In this document: positions 54,389-64,000 of the stretch, one piece after another
Layout: every line of letters begins with the position of its first letter
How positions within the stretch are numbered: position 1 is the first letter of the stretch
NCBI GenBank assembly: GCA_039707465.1
Contig: CM077645.1
Location: 147,308,503 to 147,372,502 of the forward strand
DNA: 64,000 nucleotides
From: Rhabdophis nuchalis
Taxonomy: Eukaryota > Chordata > Lepidosauria > Squamata > Natricidae
Reading direction: 5' to 3'
Notes under the pieces: model-generated
Seen by the model: the letters and a program-made list of their open reading frames with translations, nothing else
The model's database searches: none
Told to the model about the DNA's origin: nothing
Translations under genes and position numbers: made by a program

Positions 54389-56903
54389 TAATCGTAGGTT
54401 ATATTTTTTATATATATATTTATTCAATTTATACCCCGCCCTTCTCCAAACGGACCCAGGGCGGCGCACAGGAAAATTAAAATACATACAAAACATCATA
54501 TAAAATTTAAAAAACTAATTCAATAGAACCTGTGCTAAAACCAGATTAAAATCCCCAAATTTAAAAACTATCTAAAAGTCAGTATAGGAGGCTACGCTAG
54601 GCCGGCTAGATGGAATAAATGTGTCTTAAGACACTTGCGGAAGAGGCGGAGGTCAGAGATGGTGCGAAGTTCAGGGGGTAAGTCGTTCCAAAGGGCTGGA
54701 CCTGCCACAGAGAAGGCTCTCCCCCTGGGTGTCGCCAGTCGGCATTGTCCGGCCGACGGCACCCTGAGGAGGCCCTCTCTGTGGGAGCGTATTGGTCTGA
54801 GGGATGTATGGGGCAGGAGGCGGTCTCGCATATAACTAGGCCCCGAGCCATGGAGCGCTTTAAAGATGGTCGTCAGAACCTTGAAGCGCACCCGAAAGAC
54901 CACAGGAAGCCAGTGCAGCTCGCGCAGGATAGGTGTTATGTGGGAGTGTCTAGGCGCTCCCGTAATCACCCGCGCGGCTGCATTCTGGACTAACTGCAGC
55001 TTTCGAGTGCACCTCAAGGGGAGCCCCATGTAGAGAGCATTACAGTAGTCGAGTCGAGAGGTCACGAGGGCCTGAGTGACTGTGCGAAGGGCAGCCCGGT
55101 CCAGTAAGGGCCGCAATTGGCGCATCAGGCGTACCTGATGGAAAGCCCCCCTGGCCACGGCCGCCACATGGTCCTCCATGGACAGCCGGGAATCCAGGAG
55201 GACACCCAAATTGCGCGCCCTCTCCACGGGGGCCGGTGTTTCACCCCCAATGGCCAGAGTTGGAATAATCTGGCTGAACCGGGGTGCCGGAAGCCACAGC
55301 CACTCAGTCTTGGACGGGTTGAGCCTGAGTTTGTTACTACCCATCCAGATCCGTACGGCCTCCAAACACCGGGACATGACCTCGACGGCATCGTTGGGGT
55401 GGTCTGGGGTGGATATGTACAACTGAGTATCATCAGCGTACAGATGATATCCCACCCCAAAACCACGGATGATCTCACCCAGCGGCTTCATGTATGTGTT
55501 GAACAGTAGGGGTGAGAGGACCGACCCCTGAGGTACCCCACATACGAGGGGCCTCGAGGCCGACCTCTGCCCCCCTGCCAACACATATTGCGACCGACCA
55601 GAGAGGTAGGAAGAGAACCACCGTAGAACGGTGCCTCCCAGCCCCAACCCCCCCAGTCGGCGCAATAGGATACCATGGTCGATGGTATCAAAAGCCGCTG
55701 AGAGGTCTAATAGGACTAGGATAGAGGAATATCCTCTATCCCGCGCCCTCCAGAGATCATCAACCAACGCGACCAATGCCGTCTCGGTGCTATGCCCGGG
55801 TCGGAAGCCGGACTGGCGCGGGTCTAGATAATCAACTTCCTCCAAGTGTCGCGGAAACTGTTGGGCCACCACACTCTCAACAACCTTCACTAAAAAGTGA
55901 AGGTTGGAGACGGGACGATAGTTCTCTAGTAATGCTGGATCCAGGGACGGCTTCTTGAGGAGGGGCCTTACTACCGCCTCTTTCAAGACGGCAGGCAAGG
56001 ACCCCTCACTCAAAGATGCGTTGACAATGCCCTGGAGCCAGCCTCGTGTCGTCTCCCAGGATGCCAGTACAAGCCAGGAGGGACACGGGTCCAATAAACA
56101 TGTGGTAGCCCTAAGTCTCTTTGACAACTTGTCCATATCCTCGGTAGTAACAAAATCAAACTCCTCCCAAGATGGTGTCTCAAGAGCAACCTCGGACCGC
56201 TCAGCTGGACCACTGTCGATGGAGGGCAGCTCGCTCCGAATCCGAGTGATTTTCTCCTGCAGATAAATCCCAAATTCCTCTGCTCGACCCTGTAGAGGGG
56301 CTTCCCGCGGCCTCTGTTGGAGGAGGGAGCGGGTCACCCCAAACAGGGCGGCAGGGCGGTTATCTGCGGATGCAATAAGAGTGGCACAATACTCACATTT
56401 GGCCACTCTTATCGCCACCAGGTAAGTCCTAATGTAGGTTCTCACTAGTGTTCGGTCGGCTTCGGAGCGAGAGGATCTCCATCTGCTCTCTAGGCATCTC
56501 TTGTGGCGCTTCATCTCCCTAAGCTCCTCGGTGAACCAAGGAGCCCGGGTGGATCGTCGCCGCACGAGAGGCCGCTCAGGCGCGACTCGGTCCAAGGCCC
56601 CCGTGGCCGCACTTAACCATGCGGCCACTAGGTCCTCAGTCGAGTCGCGGGGCAAGTCCACAGGAATTGGCCCAAGCTCCCTTTGGAACCTTACCGGGTC
56701 CATCAGAAGCCTGGGGCGGAACCATATAGGAATATCCGGTTCCGCCTCCCCGCGATAGGGTGTAGCGATCGGAAAGTCGAGCCGAAGGAGAGCGTGATCT
56801 GTCCATGACAGGGGTGTGATGACTAAATCCCCTATTCCCAGATCACGACTCCACTGTCCCGAGACGAAGATGAGATCCAGGGTGTGTCCACCCTCGTGGG
56901 TAG
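54389..56903 (-). mobile_element. L2-clade LINE, 5'-truncated, with intact reverse-transcriptase frame
   Basis: The minus-strand frame from about 56892 to the stop at 54592 has no interruption (about 766 codons). It contains the endonuclease end (WTDHALLRLDF), an RT core (LLDLSAAFDTIDHGILL, CGVPQGSVLSPLLF, YHLYADDTQLYIS) and the C-terminus ([12 protein letters not shown]). The 3' UTR ends CGCCCTGGGTCCG and (ATAA)n. It is inserted into CR1 with the 11-bp duplication TCTACTTTATC (54378-54388, 56904-56914). The endonuclease start and any ORF1 are missing, so it cannot move itself. The uninterrupted frame points to a recent insertion. Confidence 0.95.
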
Positions 56904-57240
56904 TCTACTTTATCAAATGCCTTACTGAAGTCCAAGTAAATTATATCGACAGCATTCCTCTGGTCCACTGATTTTGTCACTTTGTCAAAGAATGCAATTA
57001 GATTAGTCTGGCATGATCTGTTGTTGACAAACCCATGTTGGCTTTTGGCTATTACTTTGTTTGCTTCTAGGTGTTCACTTATTTGTTGTTTAATTATCTT
57101 TACCAGAATCTTTCCTGGTATTGAGGTCAGGCTGATGGGTCTATAGTTTCCTGGATCTGTTTTTTTTCCTTTTTTGAAGATGGGAACCACATCTGCTCTT
57201 TTCCAGTCTTCTGGCAGTTCCCCGGTGCTCAGGATCTCTG
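56904..57240 (-). mobile_element. CR1-type LINE, 5' part of the copy split by L2
   Basis: The minus frame at 56843-57190 reads VPIFKKGKKTDPGNYRPISL, then SQHGFVNNRSCQTNLIAFFD and VDIIYLDFSKAFDKV, upstream RT motifs of CR1. It continues in sense with 54388 after removal of the L2 and one duplicate. Confidence 0.93.
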
Positions 57241-58702
57241 AAAGATATAGTTCAGTGGTTCTGTGGTTACCTTGTTTCTTACCTTGTTTCTTCCCGTAGA
57301 GTTAACACACTTCAAAAAGGAACACAGCTTTATTCACAATTCAGTTACTCTCCAGAGTCTAGCATAATGACAAAAATATGAGCTAATATATGTGTTTTTG
57401 TGTTGCAGAAATGTGTGATAATCACTGTTTTCACCCATCACTGGAAATGTTGAAACTGAATTGTTGTTCGTTTATGAAAATAATAATAATCAGGAATGAC
57501 CTTATTAAATAGAGAGAGAAGAAAAACCTACCTATAATACAACATAAAAAGTATTACTTTAAACAGGTTAAAAGTTAGGTATAATTTTTTATAATTTGTC
57601 AACATCTAGTATTTCGTAACATTTTGCAAACCTTTTTTAAATATTTATTTCATTCATACCCTACTTTTCTGACTGTACCAGATGGCTTATAAAACACAGT
57701 AATATTTCTTATGCTTAGGAAGTAGAATATTAGCTTATTAAGGCTCTAGTCTTAAATACAATTTAGAATAAGAAAGACCCATTGAAATTGGTAGCAGTAT
57801 GGAATTGCTGTGTTCGTTTGCAACTTTCTATGAGCCATCTGGTGATATCTTTTTGCATTTGCTACCAATTTCTACCAAACTTCAAATAATCTGCCTTATT
57901 TTATGATTAAGACTGGATGCTGAAAGTTTGGGTAAATTTCGAATGCTGTTTTTTTTAATTGTTCAAGACATACAGATTGTTATATTTATGCCTTGCTGTA
58001 AACAAACTACTTTGGCAGAAAAAACAAATGGTGCTAAATATCTGAATTTTCATGGTAGAAACAAAATAAATGTGAAAACAATACAATGTAATCATAAAAA
58101 AACTAAAAATATACTCGGAAAAAAAATATTATTTTTGTGGCATAATAAGTTTTTGAATGTCCATATAAATTACTAGGAGGCTTGATACCAGGCAGAGTAA
58201 CAAGGCTCAGTATTTGGAGATGGTAAAATACCATTCTATAATCTTCTCACAAAAATATGCTGGTTTTATGTATATGTATATATTCACATATAATCCAGGA
58301 TAAAACTCCTCAGGATCCCTAAAAGGTGAACTCTCCTTCAGACTCACCACAAATAGAGCTATTTAATATATTTAAATCAAATATTAATATCAATAAATAT
58401 AGTCTCCAACCTACAGTGATAATGCCAGTTTTATTTTATTTTTTCCACTTCTGTGAACTCTACCCATAATATGAAGAATATGGAGCGTTAAATTGTCGCA
58501 ATAAAGCCTTATCTTTTGGTCCCATTCTGGCATTAAACAAATCATAGCAAAGTAAAATTGGGATGCTACACTATTGGGTCACTAAGCCAAATTTCAAAAC
58601 AGCCCCAACAATTAGTAGTTTGAGGTGTTTAGGGTTTAAAAAAAGCATTTGTCAAAAGAAATTTAACTAAATTAATTAGCATAGACACTGTTGTCCCTGG
58701 AT
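57241..58702. other. AT-rich intergenic sequence
   Basis: No gene, RNA or repeat end recognised. Confidence 0.45.
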
Positions 58703-59080
58703 CCGTGATGGTGAACCTATGGCACGGGTACCAGAGGTGGCACGCAGAGCCCTCTCTGTGGGAACGTCCGCCATCGGCAGCTGCTGAAAACAGCCAAAAA
58801 TGCCCCCCAAATAGGCTGTTTTGGGCCATTTTCCAGCTATTTTGGGCCATTTTCAGGCCATTTTAGGCTGTTTTTGGTGCTCTGGCAGAAAAACAAAAAA
58901 CAGCCTGAAAATGGCCCAAAAATAGCCTGAAAATGGCCCAAAAAATGGCCCCAAAACTAGTCAAAAAACAGGCATGTGCACTCTGGCCAGCTGGTCTTCG
59001 GGTTTCCAGCACTCCGGCACATGTGCATGCCCGCACGTTCTGGTTTGGGCACTTGGTGCTGAAAAGGTTCGCCATCCCTG
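58703..59080. mobile_element. non-autonomous hAT element, 'gatggcgaacc' family
   Basis: Ends CCGTGATGGTGAACC and GGTTCGCCATCCCTG. 8-bp duplication CCCTGGAT/CCCTAGAT with one mismatch (58695-58702, 59081-59088). The inside holds repeated GCCCAAAA and CCATTTT words. Confidence 0.9.
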
Positions 59081-59599
59081 CCCTAGATGATCACATCTAC
59101 AGATAGACACTACTTAAATGAACCAAATAATAAGATACTAATACCCTCAATGATTGGCCTCTCTTCAGACTTGAATGGGATGATAATTAATGATATGAGA
59201 AACCTTTAAGTTGTAAAGATTCAGTATCCCATGTTTGCTGCAGAAATATTGTTGAAATTTGATTTATAAATTCTTCAAAACCCAAGCTAGAGTACTTGAC
59301 ATGCTATCCAGCAATGTTCCAGGAGTTTATGCATGTGGGAGAGTTTGAAGAAGATGTTAGAAGATGGAAAGTCATTCTTAATGTTCAGCATAGAGGCACT
59401 GCCAGAGACTGGGCATACGGACTACAGTGGCCCTGTAAGTTTACCAAATAGTTCTCTGCAGCTTTGAGGCCTGTACCCTGTATTGGATATGAATCATCTA
59501 CCTAGGAGAGAGGGGGGGTACAGGTGGGGCTGGGGTGGGTTCCTGCCAGTTCTACAGTGCCGTTTAGAACCGCTTCCAGCTCCCTCCCCCCGCCTGTCT

Positions 59600-60005
59600 G
59601 CACATCATCAAGATGAAGAGCGAGAGGAGGAATTCTGGGAGTTGAAGTCCACAAGTCTTAAAGCTGTCAGGTTTGAACACCCCTGGGGTTTTTTTTCTAA
59701 AGGGTTAGGGGTGCAAGGGTGTTAGGATATTCAGCCCAGAGTTGCTAACAAAGGGTCTTGTAACTTGAAAGCTTTAAGACTTGTGTGCCTCAAATGCCAG
59801 AGTTTCTGAGCCAACATTTTGGTTGGTAACAAAAGCATTGTTAAGTGAGTTTCACCACATTTTACAAGTTGGCCATGCTCACCCAGTCACATGACTGCCA
59901 AGCCACTCCCACTCAGTCACAAGGCCAGCAAGCCACTCCCACAAAGCAGGCCATACCTACATAAGAGGTTCTAAAAAAAATTGAAACCCACCACTGAAGT
60001 GGGGT
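59600..60005. mobile_element. composite of hairpin MITE and hAT fragments
   Basis: 59630-59800 carries GGAATTCTGGGAGTTGAAG and AAGTCTTAAAGCTGTCAGG, as in the MITEs at 2949 and 21690. 59820-60000 matches the end of the hAT at 35114 (GTTTCACCACATTTTAC, GAAACCCACCACTG). Borders unclear. Confidence 0.6.
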
Positions 60006-60169
60006 GTTGTCCCTGACTTATACACTTGGCTCTGCATTATAATCTTCATTAAGGAGCTTAAAAGAGTACTATTCAATAGAGTGGGGAACCCCATCTGAGT
60101 GAGACATGCGGCACCATTGTGGCAGCTTGACTGGTAATAGAATTGATCAATGTGAACAAGAATTCATAT

Positions 60170-61030
60170 GACAGGTAGTCCTCAATTTACTTCAGTTCAT
60201 TTAGTGACCGTTCAAAGTTACGTCAGCACTGAAAAAAGTGACTTATGGCCATTTCTGCGAGATCGCATCCTACCCCATACATCCCTTTGACCGATCTGCT
60301 CCCACAGAGAGGGACTTCTCCGGGTGCCGTCCACTAGGCAATGCCAGCGGGCGACACCCAGGGGAAGGGCCTTCTCTGTGGTGGGCCCAGCTCTATGGAA
60401 CAACCTACCCCCCGACCTCAGAACAACCACGGACCTCCACGCCTTCCGACAAAAGCTCAAGACTTATCTTTTCCAACAGGCCGGCCTGGCCTAACCTACC
60501 TTCCAGCCTTTTTAGTCTGATCATCTAAATTGTTTTAATTGGGTTTTTTAAGAGGTTAGTTTTTAGGATTTTAGCTTTTTAGCGCAGGGATAAATTGTTT
60601 AATTTGATTTTATATATTTATGATGTATTTATGTTTGTACGTTTTTAACTCCCCTGTGCACCGCCCCGAGTCCCTTCGGGGAGAGGGAGCGGTCTACAAA
60701 TTAAATTTATTATTATTATTATTTTTCACACTCACAACAGTTGCAGTAATCCCCGTGGTCACATGTTTGAAATTCAGATGCTTGGCAATTGGTTTATATT
60801 TATGACGGTTGCAATATCCCATGGTCATGTAATCACCTTTTGTGACCTTCTGACAAGCAAGCCCAATAGGGTGGCCAGATTCACTTAACAGCTTTGTCAG
60901 TAATTTAACAACTGCAGTGATTCACTGAACAACTGTGACAGGAAAGGTCACAAAACGAGGCAAAACTCACTTAGCAAATGTTTCACTTAACAGAAATTTG
61001 GGCCCAATTGTGGTCATAAGTCGAGGGCTT
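60170..61030 (+). repeat. 'tagtcctcgacttac' family element, split by an L2
   Basis: Starts GACAGGTAGTCCTCAATTTAC and ends CATAAGTCGAGGGCTTAG. Aligns with 49462-50075 before and after the L2 insert. Confidence 0.75.
60249..60722 (+). mobile_element. L2 LINE 3' end nested in the preceding repeat
   Basis: Reads the L2 C-terminus in broken frames, then the 3' UTR with GAGTCCCTTCGGGGAGAGG and a (TTA)n tail at 60706-60722. Confidence 0.88.
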
Positions 61031-61084
61031 AGTTCAGCTAGATCAGGATGTACTTTGTGCTTATTAGGGATCTCAGCAGAAACA

Positions 61085-61530
61085 GCAGAATGTCAGGCTT
61101 CCAAATAGCATCCAAAATTAAATCAGAGTCCAAGGCAAAGCATTCCTCAAAGTTCCAGTGTAATAAGAAAGCCATGTTGGCACACCTCGGAAAACCCGAA
61201 TCTGAAAGCTTCCTGGTTTTCCCCACCCAATTGAAAGTTCAAGATCTTGCCCCTACACTCACAAGTTCATCACATTGTCCAATCTTCCATTGCCATGCTG
61301 GCAGTTCCACCCATCCCGTTCCGGTCAGGTACAGAAGTGCAAACACAAAGGATGACCTTGGCTTTCTAGAAAGAATTTTGTTATGGCTACATATCATCTA
61401 ACTCCGTACAACCCCACCCTCCATTTTCCCACAATAGAAAATGCATAGTAGAATAATAGAAGGTGTGGCAGGCCAAAGATCCAAAAGAAAAGACGGCTGC
61501 AGGCCTGAGAGGCGGCCTCTCCTCAGAAGA
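61085..61530 (+). repeat. unclassified interspersed repeat, copy 2
   Basis: Partner of 13440-13860, with the same words in the same order. A further 150 bp (CTGCAGGCCTGAGAGG, CCGCCACTCCCCCTCC) may be part of the same element. No coding frame. Confidence 0.7.
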
Positions 61531-62254
61531 AAAGCATATCCTGTAAAGAGAATAATGTAGGGGGTTAACATAAACATAGCTAACCGCCACTCCCCCTCCA
61601 GGGGGGCCCGTTGCTGAGTAAAGTAGCAAGATCTCTTAGCTCCTCCAATCTCTAAAGAACAGCGACTTGTTCATTCTCAGACAGAAAGGAAGAAGAATCC
61701 ACAATATCAGTTTCTTCCATTAAAACTGAAGAAAGTGAAGGGTTAAGTCATTCACAAAAGCAGTCTGCTCTCAGATGTCCAAGGGCATCATCTCCAGGCA
61801 GAACGGCCAAGTTTCCCCCCCAAGTTTTGTTTTGCAAGATTGCAGCTGGCTACATGCCCAGACTTGGAAAGACTCAGCTGAGGTGTTATTATTATGTCTG
61901 AGAACTTGATTGGAAAAAATGGAAATAAAGTTAAATAATTTCTCACCTTAAGTAGCATAGATAGAATTGTGCATGTATTAAAGGAAAGCCAGCTGGCTGA
62001 CCTTGGGCCAGTTACACTCTCTCTCGGCCCAACAGGGTGGTTGTTGTGGGGAAAACAGGAGGAGGAAGTTGTGTTAGATATGTTGCTGCCTTGAGTTATT
62101 TGTAAAAACAATAAAAGACCAGCTATAAATAAATAGCATGTAAGTAAATCTTGACTCAAGCCATTGTTTGCAAGTTCACCTGAGAGAGAAATATAGAACA
62201 ATAAGCTGGGGGAAAGGATTATTTTTCAGCATTTTATCAGCATTCCGTCTATTA

Positions 62255-62567
62255 CTGTGTTGGTAAACCTATGACAGTGCCAGAGGTGGCAGGCAGCACT
62301 CACTCTGATGGCACATGAACTGTTGCCCCAGTTCAGTTCCGCCACGCATGCATTCTTGGTTCCCACGGGCCAGCTGGTTTTTAGGTCTCTGCCATGCATG
62401 CACGTGGGGCAGGGCAACTGCGGGGGAATGTGTGGGCAGAGGCCATGAATGTTCAGGGGGGAGTGTGCAGGGAGACCATGTACGCATTGCATTTTGGAGG
62501 TTCGGGCACTCACATTCACACGTGCACGCGCGTGCTTTGGGCACTCAATCTGGAAAAGGTTCGCCAT
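62255..62567. mobile_element. non-autonomous hAT element, 'gatggcgaacc' family
   Basis: Ends CTGTGTTGGTAAACC and AAAAGGTTCGCCATC. The flanks GTCTATTA and TCTATTATTA suggest a duplication, but the right end is imprecise. Confidence 0.78.
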
Positions 62568-62781
62568 CTATTATTACAAATGATGAAGTCATTTGGAATG
62601 GTGGAGAACATATTCAAAGTCTCTTGAATTGTTTGTAAGAGTATATTTGATGTTTGTTAGTCATTGTGTGGTTACTTTTGCATGGCTATAGTACACCTAG
62701 AGTCCAATTTATTATTAGTTAAATTCAATTCCTTATAAATTAAATAGACAGTATCTGCTGTTACCATGCATTGCCCTAGGC

Positions 62782-63559
62782 CAGTGGTCGGCAAACCGTG
62801 GCCCCTTGGGTGCGGCACTTCCTCTCTCCCTCCCTCCCTCCCCCCCCCGGAGGCAGCGGAGGACCCAGCATGTCGGCTGGGGGGGGGTGTAGCTGCCTTC
62901 CCCTGTAGCGAGCAGGCAGGCGGTGGGAGCGCCCGCGGTTGCGGCTGCCTGGGCGCCGCCGGGGCCGTCCGGGCGCTGCACGTCCGCCTCCCTCCCAGCC
63001 CCATGTGGCGAGCAGGATGGAGGGCGCGCCTCGGTGAGCTGGTGGAAACGTGTGCTCGGACGGCGGGAGCTGCGTGTCGCAGGGCTCGGGAGCAGCAGCA
63101 GCAGCAGCAGCAACAACAACAGCCACCTGCAGAGTCCGCCGAGGCACGCTCTCTGGGGCTTGCCGCTGCACGGGGCTGGGAGAGAGGTGGGCGTGCGGTG
63201 CCCGGACAGCCCCGGCGGCGCTTGGGTGGCCGCGGCCTCGGGTGCTGCACGCACACCTCCCTCGCTGCGGGAGGAGGCAGCCGTGGGCTCCCCAGCCGAC
63301 GTGCCGGGCTTTCCATTGCTTTCGGGGGGGTAGGGAAAAGGGAGGGAGAGAGGGGGGGAGAGACTGACATTCAGAGAGAGACACAGAGAGAGAGGGAGGG
63401 AGAGAGGGAATCACAGAGAGACACACACAGAGAGAGAGAGAATGACAGATGGGTGGAGCGAGGAGAGAGAGACATAAAGAGAGAGATAGACAGAGCAACA
63501 AAAAGAAAAAGAGAGAAAGAGAAAGAAAAATAGAAAGAAAAAGAAAGTGGGAGAGAGAG

Positions 63560-63642
<83 letters not shown>

Positions 63643-63837
63643 ATGAATTTTGGTTGCTAAGCAGGACTGTCGTTAAGTGAGTTTCACCACATTTTCCAAG
63701 TTGGCCACGCCCACCCGGTCACATGACCGCTGAGCCACTCCCACAAAACAGGCCACATCTTTTGGCTCTCAAAAGAAATTTCAATCGTGGTACTGTTGAT
63801 ATTTGGCTCTCTTGACTAATAAGTTTGCCCACCACTG
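62782..63837. mobile_element. 1-kb fold-back hAT-like element with GC-rich inverted arms
   Basis: Ends CAGTGGTCGGCAAACC and GTTTGCCCACCACTG. Duplication CCCTAGGC/CCCTAGCC (62774-62781, 63838-63845) with one mismatch. Inside, about 62870-63080 and 63125-63315 are diverged inverted copies of each other (for example GCCGCCGGGGCCGTCCGGGC against GCCCGGACAGCCCCGGCGGC). They surround (CAG)n(CAA)n at 63091-63121. Purine microsatellites, including (GAAA)n, follow at 63340-63642. The long frames on both strands are probably compositional. Confidence 0.8.
63558..63642 (+). repeat. (GAAA)n microsatellite
   Basis: About 20 uninterrupted GAAA units inside the fold-back element, preceded by irregular (GA)n. 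Confidence 0.97.
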
Positions 63838-64000
63838 CCCTAGCCTATAATCAGGCAGTTGACAGAGAAGGATTTTCTTATCCTGATTTTTAATACAAGG
63901 TTTTAAAACGACAGGAGATGTTGAATCATTCTCACTTTCTGTGTTCTCTCCCTCCCACTCCAGTACTAACTCATCTTGTAAAATGACCAGGCAGTCATAA

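Noticed and set aside
54606..56758. Many plus-strand and alternate frames over 54.6-56.8 kb
   Set aside because: Shadows of the L2 reverse-transcriptase frame on the minus strand.
62672..63533. 232-255-codon frames on both strands with polyglutamine or polycysteine
   Set aside because: They come from a GC-rich inverted repeat and a CAG run inside a transposon-like element, with no conserved protein recognised.

Overview
This window looks like nuclear DNA of a squamate reptile, most likely a snake. It carries BovB (RTE), CR1 and L2 LINEs together, tRNA-derived squamate SINEs, many short hAT-type DNA elements, long microsatellites, and only two or three real genes with vertebrate exon-intron structure. 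No prokaryotic, viral or CRISPR feature is visible. Gene names rest on my recognition of proteins and gene order, because no search could be run.

Genes. (1) ECI2, enoyl-CoA delta isomerase 2, lies complete on the minus strand from 48097 (ATG in a CpG island) to 19238 (stop after a C-terminal SKL). It has ten coding exons whose splice sites and phases all join into 400 residues: mitochondrial-type leader, acyl-CoA-binding domain, crotonase/isomerase domain, peroxisomal signal. (2) On the plus strand, three phase-matched exons (12175-12446, 15483-15663, 18867-19116) encode about 233 residues ending in an RRM-like segment. The position tail-to-tail with ECI2 suggests TEX56 (C6orf201). The two stop codons are about 120 bp apart. 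(3) A CpG island at 5.7-6.3 kb probably holds the TEX56 promoter. A well-formed minus-strand exon at 3629-3737 may belong to the next gene, FAM217A by synteny.

Layout. 1-3.2 kb: a dead BovB split by hAT elements. 3.2-6.4 kb: candidate exon and CpG island. 6.7-12 kb: repeats before TEX56. 12-19 kb: TEX56. 19-48 kb: ECI2, with introns full of L2, CR1, SINE and hAT copies, a 14-unit minisatellite, and a hAT-like element carrying a piece of NRG3 exon 1. 48-64 kb: repeat-rich upstream region, including a CR1 split by a 5'-truncated L2 whose reverse-transcriptase frame is still open, and a 1-kb fold-back hAT element.

The most notable observation is 42691-43440. It is a 750-bp segment with hAT-like terminal inverted repeats and a perfect 8-bp target duplication. 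Inside it, in ECI2 intron 1 and in the ECI2 sense direction, is the start codon and first ~150 codons of neuregulin-3, in open frame. This looks like gene-fragment capture by a DNA transposon.
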